From Phycisphaerae bacterium (GTDB lineage Bacteria; Planctomycetota; Phycisphaerae; UBA1845; Fen-1342): a stretch of 64,000 bases of DNA. Shown here piece after piece: positions 1-8,277 of this stretch; the first letter of the stretch is position 1; each line of letters begins with the position of its first letter. The stretch is from contig JAUIEC010000001.1 of the NCBI GenBank assembly GCA_030428945.1, positions 220,438 to 284,437 of the forward strand, given 5' to 3'. Both the position numbers and the translations under genes were made by a program. The notes below the pieces were generated by a model. It saw only the letters and a list, made by a program, of their open reading frames with translations. It ran no database searches and was not told the origin of the DNA.

Positions 1-251
1 TAGGAGGACGCGGTCGCGACCATCTTCCGCTCGGTCAGGCCACCCCAGCGCTTCTCGCCGGCCAGGGCCACCAGCCCGTGCGATTCGAGCGCCCGCAGGT
101 GGTAGTTCACCTTCTGGCGGGGCAGACCGACGCGCTCCGCCAGGGCCGCGGCCGAGGCCGGCTCCCGCAGTTCGGCCAGCAGGCGGGCGCGAATCGGGTC
201 CAGCGCCGCGGTGGCCGCCTCCGGATCAGCAATCACATCCACATCGATCAT
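1..251 (-). CDS. ArsR-type winged-helix transcriptional regulator (3' end beyond window)
   Basis: The N-terminal 83 residues are visible; the C-terminus runs off the window start. After an acidic start (MIDVDV) comes a winged-helix region of the ArsR/HTH_5 kind: DPIRARLLAEL, then the recognition-helix motif VGLPRQKVNYHLRALESHGL. This fits a small dimeric repressor, but no metal-binding cysteine pair is visible and the ligand cannot be told. The ATG at 251 is preceded by a -10-like hexamer only 6 nt away, so the message is probably leaderless. A perfect inverted repeat overlaps its promoter, which suggests autorepression. Confidence 0.75.
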   Translation of the reverse strand, partial: MIDVDVIADPEAATAALDPIRARLLAELREPASAAALAERVGLPRQKVNYHLRALESHGLVALAGEKRWGGLTERKMVATASS

Positions 252-257
252 GCCCGC

Positions 258-286
258 ATGCTAGTATTGACAAAAATATTTGTCAA
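258..286 (-). promoter_or_regulatory. promoter with overlapping palindromic operator for the ArsR-type gene
   Basis: Read on the minus strand, TTGACA (286-281) is followed by a 17-nt spacer and TAGCAT (263-258). The ATG lies 6 nt further on, so the transcript would start at or next to the start codon. The -35 and half of the spacer form an inverted repeat, TTGACAAA / TTTGTCAA, with a 4-nt AT-only centre (267-286). Such an operator in its own promoter is usual for ArsR-type repressors. The site is AT-rich in a very GC-rich setting. Confidence 0.6.
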
Positions 287-503
287 GCCCGGCGGACAGG
301 CGGCGGTGAAAAACGGAGAGGCGTGAACGCGGGGCCGAAGAGGAGTCGCCGGCCGGCAGAAGGCCTGACGCGCTCTCGAGCGGGCCGGTAAGCAGGGGGG
401 CAGGCGTAACCAGACATGCAGGGGATGCGGGCGGCGTCGTGGGTGGCGTCCGAACGCAGGCGCGGCCCGTCACCGGCGGCGGGGTGGATCGCTGAACCGC
501 GAC

Positions 504-555
504 GCCCGTTCCCTGCGCCCCGGACTGCGTCCGGACGGCCGCCCAGGGAACGGGC
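504..555 (-). terminator. branched hairpin downstream of the dockerin gene
   Basis: A 12-bp outer stem, GCCCGTTCCCTG (504-515) with CAGGGAACGGGC (544-555), encloses a second 6-bp stem, CCGGAC/GTCCGG (520-534). It lies 13 nt past the stop codon of the minus-strand gene ending at 569. There is no U-run, so it is either a terminator needing other factors or an mRNA 3' stabilising structure. Confidence 0.5.
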
Positions 556-568
556 CCGCGATGCGGTC

Positions 569-1381
569 TTAGTTCTGCGCCTTCATCGCCCTGGCGGCCC
601 GCCAGTCGGCGATGAAGCTGACGCGGTCGCTGCGGTTCGTCACACCGTCGCCGTTGTAGTCGGCCGCGGCCGTGCGGGCCCGGTACTGGACCAGGAAGGC
701 GTCCTTGTCGGCCCGGTTGATGTTGCCGTCCGTGTTGTAGTCGGTCTTGTGGTAGACGCGGAACGAGAGGCTCAGTTCGCCCGCGGCCGGCATCGTCTGG
801 CCGGCCCCCGCGTCGAGGTGGGCCGCGACGGCGTAGGTGCCGGCGTACAGCCAGCCGACGAACTGCGCGTCGTCGTCGCCGGCGCCCTGCACGTCGTACC
901 AGGCGATGCTCGGACCGCCGACCTCGCGGAGGCTGGCGCCGGCCCAGAAGTAGCTCTGGATGTAGCCCTCGGCATAGCCCTCGAACACGACCCGCACGTC
1001 GTCGAGCACTTCGAACTCGACGTCGGTCGTGCCGTAGACACCCGCGTCGGCCGAGAAGATGTTGGTGTCGGTCACCACCGCGTCGGCGAAGAATTCCAGT
1101 TCGATCCGCCGGTCGGTGATGTTCGAGTAGATCTGCCCGTCGGCGTCGGCGATGTCGCCGCCGTAATAGTCGTCCAGGTCGGCGATGATCTGATTGTCGT
1201 AGAAGCCGCTGGTCGCGTCGGTCGACTGGCGGTCACCGGCGCAGTCGTCGAATTCGTAATCGAAGCCGCAGGCGATCACGAACAGTTCCCGGTCGGCCGA
1301 GAGCACGTCCATCGTGCCGCTCTGGGCGAAGGCGGTCGAGGTCAGTCCGGCGACGACCAGCGTTGTCAGAAAGCTACGCAT
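569..1381 (-). CDS. secreted protein with C-terminal dockerin-like repeat pair
   Basis: 270 residues. A Sec signal peptide (MRSFLTTLVVAGLTSTAFA, cleavage after AFA) starts the protein. The middle (about 25-210) is unrecognised, acidic and Asp/Tyr-rich, as in calcium-binding surface proteins. The C-terminus has two EF-hand-like loops, NTDGNINRADKD (about 217) and DYNGDGVTNRSD (about 241), spaced as in type I dockerins or the planctomycete C-terminal duplicated repeats. No cohesin is encoded nearby, so the repeats may be a sorting or anchoring tag. The start is supported by a purine-rich AAGGGGA upstream. No catalytic function can be assigned. Confidence 0.75.
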   Translation of the reverse strand: MRSFLTTLVVAGLTSTAFAQSGTMDVLSADRELFVIACGFDYEFDDCAGDRQSTDATSGFYDNQIIADLDDYYGGDIADADGQIYSNITDRRIELEFFADAVVTDTNIFSADAGVYGTTDVEFEVLDDVRVVFEGYAEGYIQSYFWAGASLREVGGPSIAWYDVQGAGDDDAQFVGWLYAGTYAVAAHLDAGAGQTMPAAGELSLSFRVYHKTDYNTDGNINRADKDAFLVQYRARTAAADYNGDGVTNRSDRVSFIADWRAARAMKAQN

Positions 1382-1709
1382 CGTTCAGTCCCCTTGTTTC
1401 GTGTGGCACATCCGCCGGCCCTGTCCCGGCAGATGACATCAGCGTATCCGCGGATTGTTATCGCCACGTTGGCCCGGTCGGGGATTTTTCCATCGGTCAC
1501 GCTCCCGATCAGATTTCTTCGTTTTCGCCGATTCCAGGCGGGTAGGCGGCAGCGGGTGCCGTTAGAAAACCGCCGCGAATTTCTCGTCGCCGGGCGGGCG
1601 GGAGTTTTCTTCAGAATCGCGCACGTCGCCGGCTATGAGTCCCTGCTCGACCAGCGAGGCCCGACGGAGGCCACTCGGGCAACGGGACGGAAGCGGGAGT
1701 TTCGACGTG

Positions 1710-2312
1710 ATGGCGTGCCTTGACGACAACAAGCGGTTCTGGATTCGGATGCTGGCACTCGGCGGGGCGCTGCTCGCGATCGCCACCGGGACCGGCTGTG
1801 CCGGCCGACGGGAGATCCCGACGGTGCGAGCCGACGCGCTCGAGCAGCCCGGGCTGCCCAACCTGCACCGCGTCGACCAGCGCGTCTATCGCGGCGCGAT
1901 GCCGTCCGATGAAGGCATCGCCGCCCTTCGCGATCTCGGCATTCGCACGGTCATCAACCTGCGCCTGTCCGAAGAACACCGGCCGGCGATCGACCGGTGC
2001 GGGCTGGATTACGAACACGTGCCCAGCATTCCGATCGTGATGGGCGACGAGACGGTGGTCGAGTTCCTCCGCGTCGCGGCCGACCCCGAGCGTCAGCCGG
2101 TCTTCGTGCACTGCCGCCGCGGGGCGGATCGAACCGGGCTGATGACGGCCGCGTATCGCGTGGTCGTGCTGGGCTGGAGCAAGGAGTCTGCGTTGCGCGA
2201 GATGCGGACAGGCGGTTTCGGCTACGACCCGATCTTCTCGGCGGCCCTCTCGACCTACGTTCGCCAGATGGACGTCGCCGATCTGCGGCGCCGCTGCGGG
2301 CTGGGGGTCTGA
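1710..2312 (+). CDS. exported dual-specificity/tyrosine phosphatase-like protein
   Basis: 200 residues. A hydrophobic N-terminal segment (about 11-27) ends in GTGC, a loose lipobox, so this is probably a lipoprotein or membrane-tethered protein. The body matches the dual-specificity phosphatase fold: the general-acid region, then the CX5R loop HCRRGADRTG at about 137-146, where Cys is the nucleophile and Arg binds phosphate. Proteins of this small exported type are found in many bacteria; the substrate is unknown. The start at 1710 has GGGAG about 10 nt upstream; an earlier in-frame start at 1635 would put low-quality sequence ahead of the signal segment. It converges with the antiporter gene across an octamer array. 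Confidence 0.75.
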   Translation: MACLDDNKRFWIRMLALGGALLAIATGTGCAGRREIPTVRADALEQPGLPNLHRVDQRVYRGAMPSDEGIAALRDLGIRTVINLRLSEEHRPAIDRCGLDYEHVPSIPIVMGDETVVEFLRVAADPERQPVFVHCRRGADRTGLMTAAYRVVVLGWSKESALREMRTGGFGYDPIFSAALSTYVRQMDVADLRRRCGLGV

Positions 2313-2317
2313 GCGGG

Positions 2318-2373
2318 AGCAAGTAACCAAGTAACCAAGTCAGCAAGTAACCAAGTCAGCAAGTCAGCAAGTC
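2318..2373. repeat. octamer array (CAAGTAAC/CAAGTCAG type)
   Basis: About seven degenerate 8-bp units read CAAGTAAC or CAAGTCAG on the plus strand, starting 6 nt after the phosphatase stop codon. The array sits between two convergent genes. Because 8 is not a multiple of 3, the TAA in the unit recurs in all three frames. Confidence 0.85.
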
Positions 2374-2435
2374 CGCAGGAAGCAGATAGGTGTGGAGGGG
2401 CTTGCTGCGACGAAGCCCGTCTTCAACGGCGGTGG

Positions 2436-4103
<1,668 letters not shown>

Positions 4104-4134
4104 ACACAACTCCCGGGTGCGAAACCGAGTTACA

Positions 4135-4163
4135 AAGTAAGCAAGTCAGGCAAGTAAGCAAGT
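4135..4163. repeat. short octamer array (AAGTAAGC type)
   Basis: Three to four units of AAGTAAGC/AAGTCAGG lie between the two minus-strand genes. On the coding strand of the antiporter the pyrimidine-rich side (GCTTACTT) faces its start, with a weak -10-like TGTAAC directly after the array. Confidence 0.75.
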
Positions 4164-4214
4164 GGACAGTTCGGCGCGTCGTGCTGCGTTGGTGCCGGAC
4201 GGTCGGGTTCTCCG

Positions 4215-5201
4215 TTACCAGGCTTCGAGTTCGCCGACGATGCATTCGACCAGGTCTTTCATTGTGAACAGGCCGATGCAGTCGCCGCGCGGATCGACCA
4301 CGATGCCCATTGTCTGGCGGGCCCGCTGCAGTTGCAGCAGGGCGGCCGGTACGGTTTCGTCGGCCCGGATCGGAACCGCGGATCGCAGGTGCTCGTCGAT
4401 CGGCCGGGCCTGGTCGTCCATCAGCACGTCGAGCACGTTGAGGATGCCGATGACCTTGCTGGCCTTGCCGCGCCAGACCGGGACGCGCGAGAAGTGTGAC
4501 ATGCGGGCGATCCGCAGCAGGTCCTCGCGCGGGATGTCTTCGGGGATCATGACGGCCCGGTCGCGGGGCACCATGATTCCGCGGACGCGGACCTGGCGAA
4601 GCTGCATGACGCGGTCGATCGTGTCGCGCTGAAAGGCGCTCAACTCGCCGCCCGCGGCGCCTTCGATCAGCAGGCGGCGCATTCGCGTCCGCGGCAGCAG
4701 GTTCCGCTCGGCCGCCCGGTCGACCCGCAGGGCCCGCAGCAGCAGGCCGGCCGTTCCGCGGAGGGCGGCCAGCACGCCGATCGCGGCCAGCAGGACCCGC
4801 GTTGCCCGCAGCACCGGGGCGAAGCGCGGGACGAGCGCGTCGGCCTGCCGCTGGAAGAGGTCCTTGGGGATGATGCCGCCGAAGACCAGCACGAGCGGCG
4901 TCAGGATCAGCGTCGCGTAGATCTCGGTCATGCCGGCCCCGACCTGCATCCGCAGCAGCAGGGCGCTGACCGCGGCGCTGGCGAGGTAGTCGGCCACGTT
5001 GGTGCCGGTCAGCGTGGTGATCACCAGGTCTTCTTCGCGCTCGAGCGCCTTGAGCAGCCAGCGGGCGTGCGGCGCGCCGCGGTCGCTGTCGACCCGCAGG
5101 CGGACGCGGTTCAGCGCGTAGACGCCGGTTTCCAGCCCGCTCGACAGCGCGCTGAGGCCGAGCGCGAACAGCGCCAGCAGGATCAGCCCGAGCAGCATCA
5201 T
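4215..5201 (-). CDS. CNNM/DUF21-CBS membrane protein (short CorC/HlyC-like form)
   Basis: 328 residues. Residues about 1-150 are a CNNM (DUF21) membrane domain, including LSSGLETGVYALNRVRLRV and the second half with VFGGIIPKDLF. A tandem CBS pair follows (about 190-320; VRGIMVPRDRAVMIPEDI, ILNVLDVLMDD, MGIVVDPRGDCIGLFTMKDLVECIVGEL). Unlike its upstream neighbour it ends after the second CBS motif and lacks the C-terminal CorC_HlyC domain. Family members are implicated in Mg2+/Co2+ export. The start ATG overlaps the stop of the upstream paralogue (ATGA), which implies translational coupling and perhaps a hetero-oligomer. Confidence 0.85.
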   Translation of the reverse strand: MMLLGLILLALFALGLSALSSGLETGVYALNRVRLRVDSDRGAPHARWLLKALEREEDLVITTLTGTNVADYLASAAVSALLLRMQVGAGMTEIYATLILTPLVLVFGGIIPKDLFQRQADALVPRFAPVLRATRVLLAAIGVLAALRGTAGLLLRALRVDRAAERNLLPRTRMRRLLIEGAAGGELSAFQRDTIDRVMQLRQVRVRGIMVPRDRAVMIPEDIPREDLLRIARMSHFSRVPVWRGKASKVIGILNVLDVLMDDQARPIDEHLRSAVPIRADETVPAALLQLQRARQTMGIVVDPRGDCIGLFTMKDLVECIVGELEAW

Positions 5202-6529
5202 CCCATGCCCCCCGGCGGGGCGGCGTCTTCGTCGAGTCGCAGGTTCAGCCGCTCGACCCGCCGACCCTGCATGGCCGCCACCCGGATCCGCATGTTGCCG
5301 ACCCGCACTTCGTCCCCGACCTCGGGCGTCTTGTTCAGCCGGGCGGCGACCAGGCCGGCGACCGTCACGATCCGTTCGGTCAGGCGTGGCAGGTCGAACG
5401 CTTCGGCCCAGTAGTGCACGCTGAGGTTGCCGACGACTTCGTACTCGCGAGGCGAGATCATCTGCACCTCGGGCAGTTCCGGGGCCTCCTCCGGCGTGAA
5501 GATCTCGCCGACGATTTCCTCCAGCACGTCTTCGAGCGTGGCGAGTCCCTCGATTCCGCCGTACTCGTCGACCACCAGGGCCAGTTGCGACTTGGTCGCC
5601 TGGAAGTGCTCGAGCAACTGTTCGCAGTTGAGCGTTTCCGGGACGTAGCGGACCGGCGTGATCAGTTCCCGCAGCGGACGGTCCGGCTCGAAGAAGACGA
5701 CCTTGGCGTACAGCAGCCCGATCACGTTGTCGATGTCGCCGTCGTAGGCCGGCACCTTGGTCCGGTGCGTCTCGCGCATCATCTCACGCAGTTCCTCGGA
5801 GCCGCGGTTGATGTCGAAGGCCTCCAGCGCCGTCCGCGGGACCATGATGTCGGCCACGCGCACGCTCCGCAGGTCGATCACCTCGCGCAGGTAGAGGTCC
5901 TCGAAGCGGTCCAGGACACCCTGCCGCCGGCTGATTTCGAGCAGGGCCTTCAGTTCGTCGGCCGACAGCGGGCGGGCCTCGTCCTCGCTGCGGGTCGGGC
6001 GTCCGAACAGGATCCGGGTGAGCGGTTCGACCAGGATCACGTCGAGGATCAGCCCGATCGGCCCGAGCACGTAGCCGGTCGTGTTGATGAACGTGGCCGC
6101 GTACGGGGCGATCGGGTCGGCCATCGCGACGGCGACGACCTTGGGCACGACTTCGCCGAGGACCAGGACCACGCCGATGCTGAAGATCGCCCCCAGCGGC
6201 ACGACCCACCAGCCGAGGGTCCCTTCGAGTCCCTGGGTCAGCGTGTAGGTGGCGGCGAACAGCAGCACGTTGACCAGCGTGTTGCCGACCAGGATTTTCA
6301 TCAGGGTCTGCTTGGGCTGGTCCATCAGCGAGGCGGCCAGTCGGCGGAAGGGGTTGCGGCTGGCGGCGGCCTGTTCAAGCTGGTGGCGGGTCAGCGAGAA
6401 CAGCACGGTCTCGCTGCCGGAAAAACAGCCGCTGAGCACCACCAGGCCCAGCAGGACCAGCAGTTGGACGAGCAGCGCCGCCGAAGAAGTCGGCTCGCTG
6501 TTGGCAAACACCAGCAGGCAGGCGAACAT
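5198..6529 (-). CDS. CNNM/CorC-type (hemolysin family) membrane protein, full length
   Basis: 443 residues, the usual length for the HlyC/CorC (TlyC) family. After an N-terminal membrane segment comes the CNNM/DUF21 domain (LVVLSGCFSGSETVLFSLTRHQLEQ; VLVLGEVVPKVVAVAMAD). Then a CBS pair (about 200-330; VADIMVPRTALEAFDI and LALVVDEYGGIEGLATLEDVLEEIVGEI) and a C-terminal CorC_HlyC transporter-associated domain (about 350-430). The role is divalent-cation (Mg2+/Co2+) homeostasis at the inner membrane, by family. It overlaps the shorter downstream paralogue by 4 nt, suggesting a tandem duplication. Confidence 0.88.
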   Translation of the reverse strand: MFACLLVFANSEPTSSAALLVQLLVLLGLVVLSGCFSGSETVLFSLTRHQLEQAAASRNPFRRLAASLMDQPKQTLMKILVGNTLVNVLLFAATYTLTQGLEGTLGWWVVPLGAIFSIGVVLVLGEVVPKVVAVAMADPIAPYAATFINTTGYVLGPIGLILDVILVEPLTRILFGRPTRSEDEARPLSADELKALLEISRRQGVLDRFEDLYLREVIDLRSVRVADIMVPRTALEAFDINRGSEELREMMRETHRTKVPAYDGDIDNVIGLLYAKVVFFEPDRPLRELITPVRYVPETLNCEQLLEHFQATKSQLALVVDEYGGIEGLATLEDVLEEIVGEIFTPEEAPELPEVQMISPREYEVVGNLSVHYWAEAFDLPRLTERIVTVAGLVAARLNKTPEVGDEVRVGNMRIRVAAMQGRRVERLNLRLDEDAAPPGGMG

Positions 6530-6591
6530 CGCGGCGCGAGTGTATGCGAGCCGCGGTCGGCCGGGAACCGATCCGACCAGGAGGAACCGCC

Positions 6592-7110
6592 ATGTCCCTC
6601 AGAATCCGCGCCGCCGTGGCGGGCGACCTGTCGGCGATCAACGCGATCTACAACTACTACGTGCCGATCTCGCCGGCCACGTTCGCGACCGAGCCGATGA
6701 CGGCGGCCGAGCGGGCGTCGTGGTGGGCGCGGCACGGAGACCGCTACCCGATCTCGGTGGCCGAGCGGGCCGGCGAGGTGCTCGGCTGGGCGAGCCTGTC
6801 GCCGTATTCGGACCGGGGCGGCTACCGCTTCACGGTGGAAAGCTCGGTCTACGTGCGGGCGGACGCCCAGCGGCAGGGAATCGGGCAGTCCCTGATGCGG
6901 GAGGTGCTGGCGCGCGGCGCGCGGGCGGGGTTTCACCGGGTCCTGGCGAAGATCGAGTCGAGCCAGTCGGGCAGCATCGCCCTGCACCGGGACCTGGGCT
7001 TCCGCGAGGCCGGCCGGCTTGACGAGGTCGGGCACAAGTTCGGCCGCTGGCTGAGCACGGTGCTGCTTCTGCGGGAGCAGGCCGCCGAGGACGGAGATCG
7101 GGCGATCTGA
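6592..7110 (+). CDS. GNAT family N-acetyltransferase (Pat/YncA-like)
   Basis: 172 residues covering a complete GNAT fold. Visible signatures are IRAAVAGDLSAINAIYNYYV at the N-terminus, the acetyl-CoA loop RADAQRQGIGQSLMREVL (about 88-105) and the C-terminal LHRDLGFREAGRLDEVGHKFGRW. These are typical of the phosphinothricin/methionine-sulfoximine acetyltransferase branch. The start is set by a perfect AGGAGG 7 nt upstream. It is divergent from the CNNM genes. Confidence 0.88.
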   Translation: MSLRIRAAVAGDLSAINAIYNYYVPISPATFATEPMTAAERASWWARHGDRYPISVAERAGEVLGWASLSPYSDRGGYRFTVESSVYVRADAQRQGIGQSLMREVLARGARAGFHRVLAKIESSQSGSIALHRDLGFREAGRLDEVGHKFGRWLSTVLLLREQAAEDGDRAI

Positions 7111-7286
7111 GCGGCAGCGGCGCCGCGTGACGGCCGGGCTGGCATCCGGGAAGGCGTCGGGCGGCGCGACATTCGTGAAGCGGCGGGTCCCTTTCTTCCG
7201 TCTTTCCCCTTTACAACGGCGTTTTGATCCGCTTAGCTACGTGAGCGGTATGGATACCGGGACATGTCGATCAAGGAGGATTGATC

Positions 7287-7853
7287 ATGCTGTTGCGCGC
7301 GCTCGTCCTGGGCGGACTAGTAACCTTGCTGACAACCGGTTGTGCGTCGCGTGACGCGGAAGAGCCGTTCACGCCGGTTTCGGACGGATCGTCCTACAAC
7401 GCCGGCTATTCGGGCACGTCGAGCGGCTACACGGGCAACAACGTCTACGCGGGGAGTTCCGGGGGCAGCTACCAGTACCAGGGCTCCTACGGCGCGCCGA
7501 CGCCGCAGCGGGCCCCGGGCGGCGTGAACGACTACGCCCCGGGCGAATTCTCCGACTACACCGAGGAACAGGCCCAGACCTGGACCAGCGTGTCGAGCGA
7601 CGGATCGGTCACGACCGTCAACCGCACCACCGGCGAAACGGTCGGCTCGCAGGGCGGTACCGCGTCGAGCGGATCGTCCGGCTACGTCGGCTCCGGCCAG
7701 ACCTACGTCGTGGCCAAGGGCGACACGCTCTTTCAGCTCGCCCGCCGCTTCTACCAGAACGAATCCCGCTGGCGTGACATCTGGAACGCCAACCGCGCCC
7801 GCGTTCCGAACAAGGACCGCCTCCCGGTCGGCATCAAGCTGATTATTCCCTGA
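7287..7853 (+). CDS. LysM-domain lipoprotein
   Basis: 188 residues. The signal peptide ends in the lipobox LTTGC (Cys about 19), so the mature protein is lipid-anchored. Residues about 25-130 are a Gly/Ser/Tyr-rich disordered linker. The C-terminal 48 residues form one LysM domain (YVVAKGDTLFQLARRFY ... DRLPVGIKLIIP) that would bind peptidoglycan glycan chains. The start is supported by AAGGAGGA 6 nt upstream. A likely role is a structural link between envelope membrane and wall; no enzyme domain is present. Confidence 0.85.
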   Translation: MLLRALVLGGLVTLLTTGCASRDAEEPFTPVSDGSSYNAGYSGTSSGYTGNNVYAGSSGGSYQYQGSYGAPTPQRAPGGVNDYAPGEFSDYTEEQAQTWTSVSSDGSVTTVNRTTGETVGSQGGTASSGSSGYVGSGQTYVVAKGDTLFQLARRFYQNESRWRDIWNANRARVPNKDRLPVGIKLIIP

Positions 7854-7909
7854 GAAAAGAGCCAGCGAGCCGGCCAGCTCGGCCGGGGAGCGGGATCGGT
7901 GGGCGTCGC

Positions 7910-7963
7910 TCCGGTATCCGGGCGCGAGAAGCCACTGCTCAAGAGCAGTGGTACCAGATCCTC
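7910..7963. repeat. dispersed hairpin repeat (copy 1)
   Basis: It contains CCACTGCT-CAAG-AGCAGTGG (7932-7951), a perfect 8-bp stem, flanked by GCGCGAGAAG and TACCAG. A variant of the same segment lies in the opposite orientation at 46306-46352. Here the hairpin follows the LysM gene by about 80 nt and could act in termination. Confidence 0.6.
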
Positions 7964-8018
7964 TGTTCCCTGGCTCCGTCGCTCCCTGGCTCCCTGGCTC
8001 CCTGGCTCCCTTGTTCCG
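7963..8018. repeat. octamer array (CTCCCTGG type)
   Basis: About six 8-bp units CTCCCTGG with variants (TTCCCTGG, TCCGTCG) read on the plus strand. This array and the one at 8197-8266 flank the composite element at 8022-8190 in the same orientation. Neither strand of this unit can form a stop codon. Confidence 0.9.
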
Positions 8019-8021
8019 AAT

Positions 8022-8190
8022 GGGTGCCCCGCCCTTGAGCGAGCGAAGCGAGCGGAAGGGTGGGGGACTGCGTTGGACCGCAACGCAGAGAAAGGACCAC
8101 GACACGGAAGAGCTACGCGGTGCGGCATCGACGCCTGTGCCTCCCGGGTCGGACCGGATCGCGGACGGCCGCGTCGATGACGCACCCTAC
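8022..8190. repeat. composite palindromic element, copy 1
   Basis: A 169-bp unit. Part A starts GGGTGCC, then has the hairpin CCCTT...AAGGG around GAGCGAGCGAAGCGAGCGG and a second hairpin CTGCGTTG...CAACGCAG. Part B is a near-perfect inverted repeat, GGTGCGGCATCGACGC ... GCGTCGATGACGCACC. Copies occur at 10532-10700, 32139-32308 (reverse), 61087-61257 and, part B only, 46388-46459. It contains no credible gene. Confidence 0.85.
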
Positions 8191-8196
8191 GCGCAG

Positions 8197-8266
8197 CTCC
8201 CTGGCTCCCTGGCTCCCTGGCTCCCTGGCTCCCTGGCTCCCTGGCTCCCTCGCTCCCTCGCTCCCT
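8197..8266. repeat. octamer array (CTCCCTGG/CTCCCTCG) reaching the recG -10 box
   Basis: Eight to nine CTCCCTGG or CTCCCTCG units end exactly where the -10-like TAGAAT of recG begins, so the array occupies the place of the -35 box. Confidence 0.9.
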
Positions 8267-8271
8267 AGAAT
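8266..8271 (+). promoter_or_regulatory. -10 element of recG
   Basis: TAGAAT ends 6 nt before the recG ATG. No -35 consensus is visible because the octamer array fills that position. This spacing predicts a transcript starting at or within 2 nt of the ATG. Confidence 0.45.
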
Positions 8272-8277
8272 AAGGAA

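Noticed and set aside
7899..8268. Open frames encoding SLAPWLPG-type repeats, which look like repetitive proteins
   Set aside because: They are translations of 8-bp arrays, which lack stop codons and so stay open in several frames. There is no start signal or protein-like composition outside the repeat.
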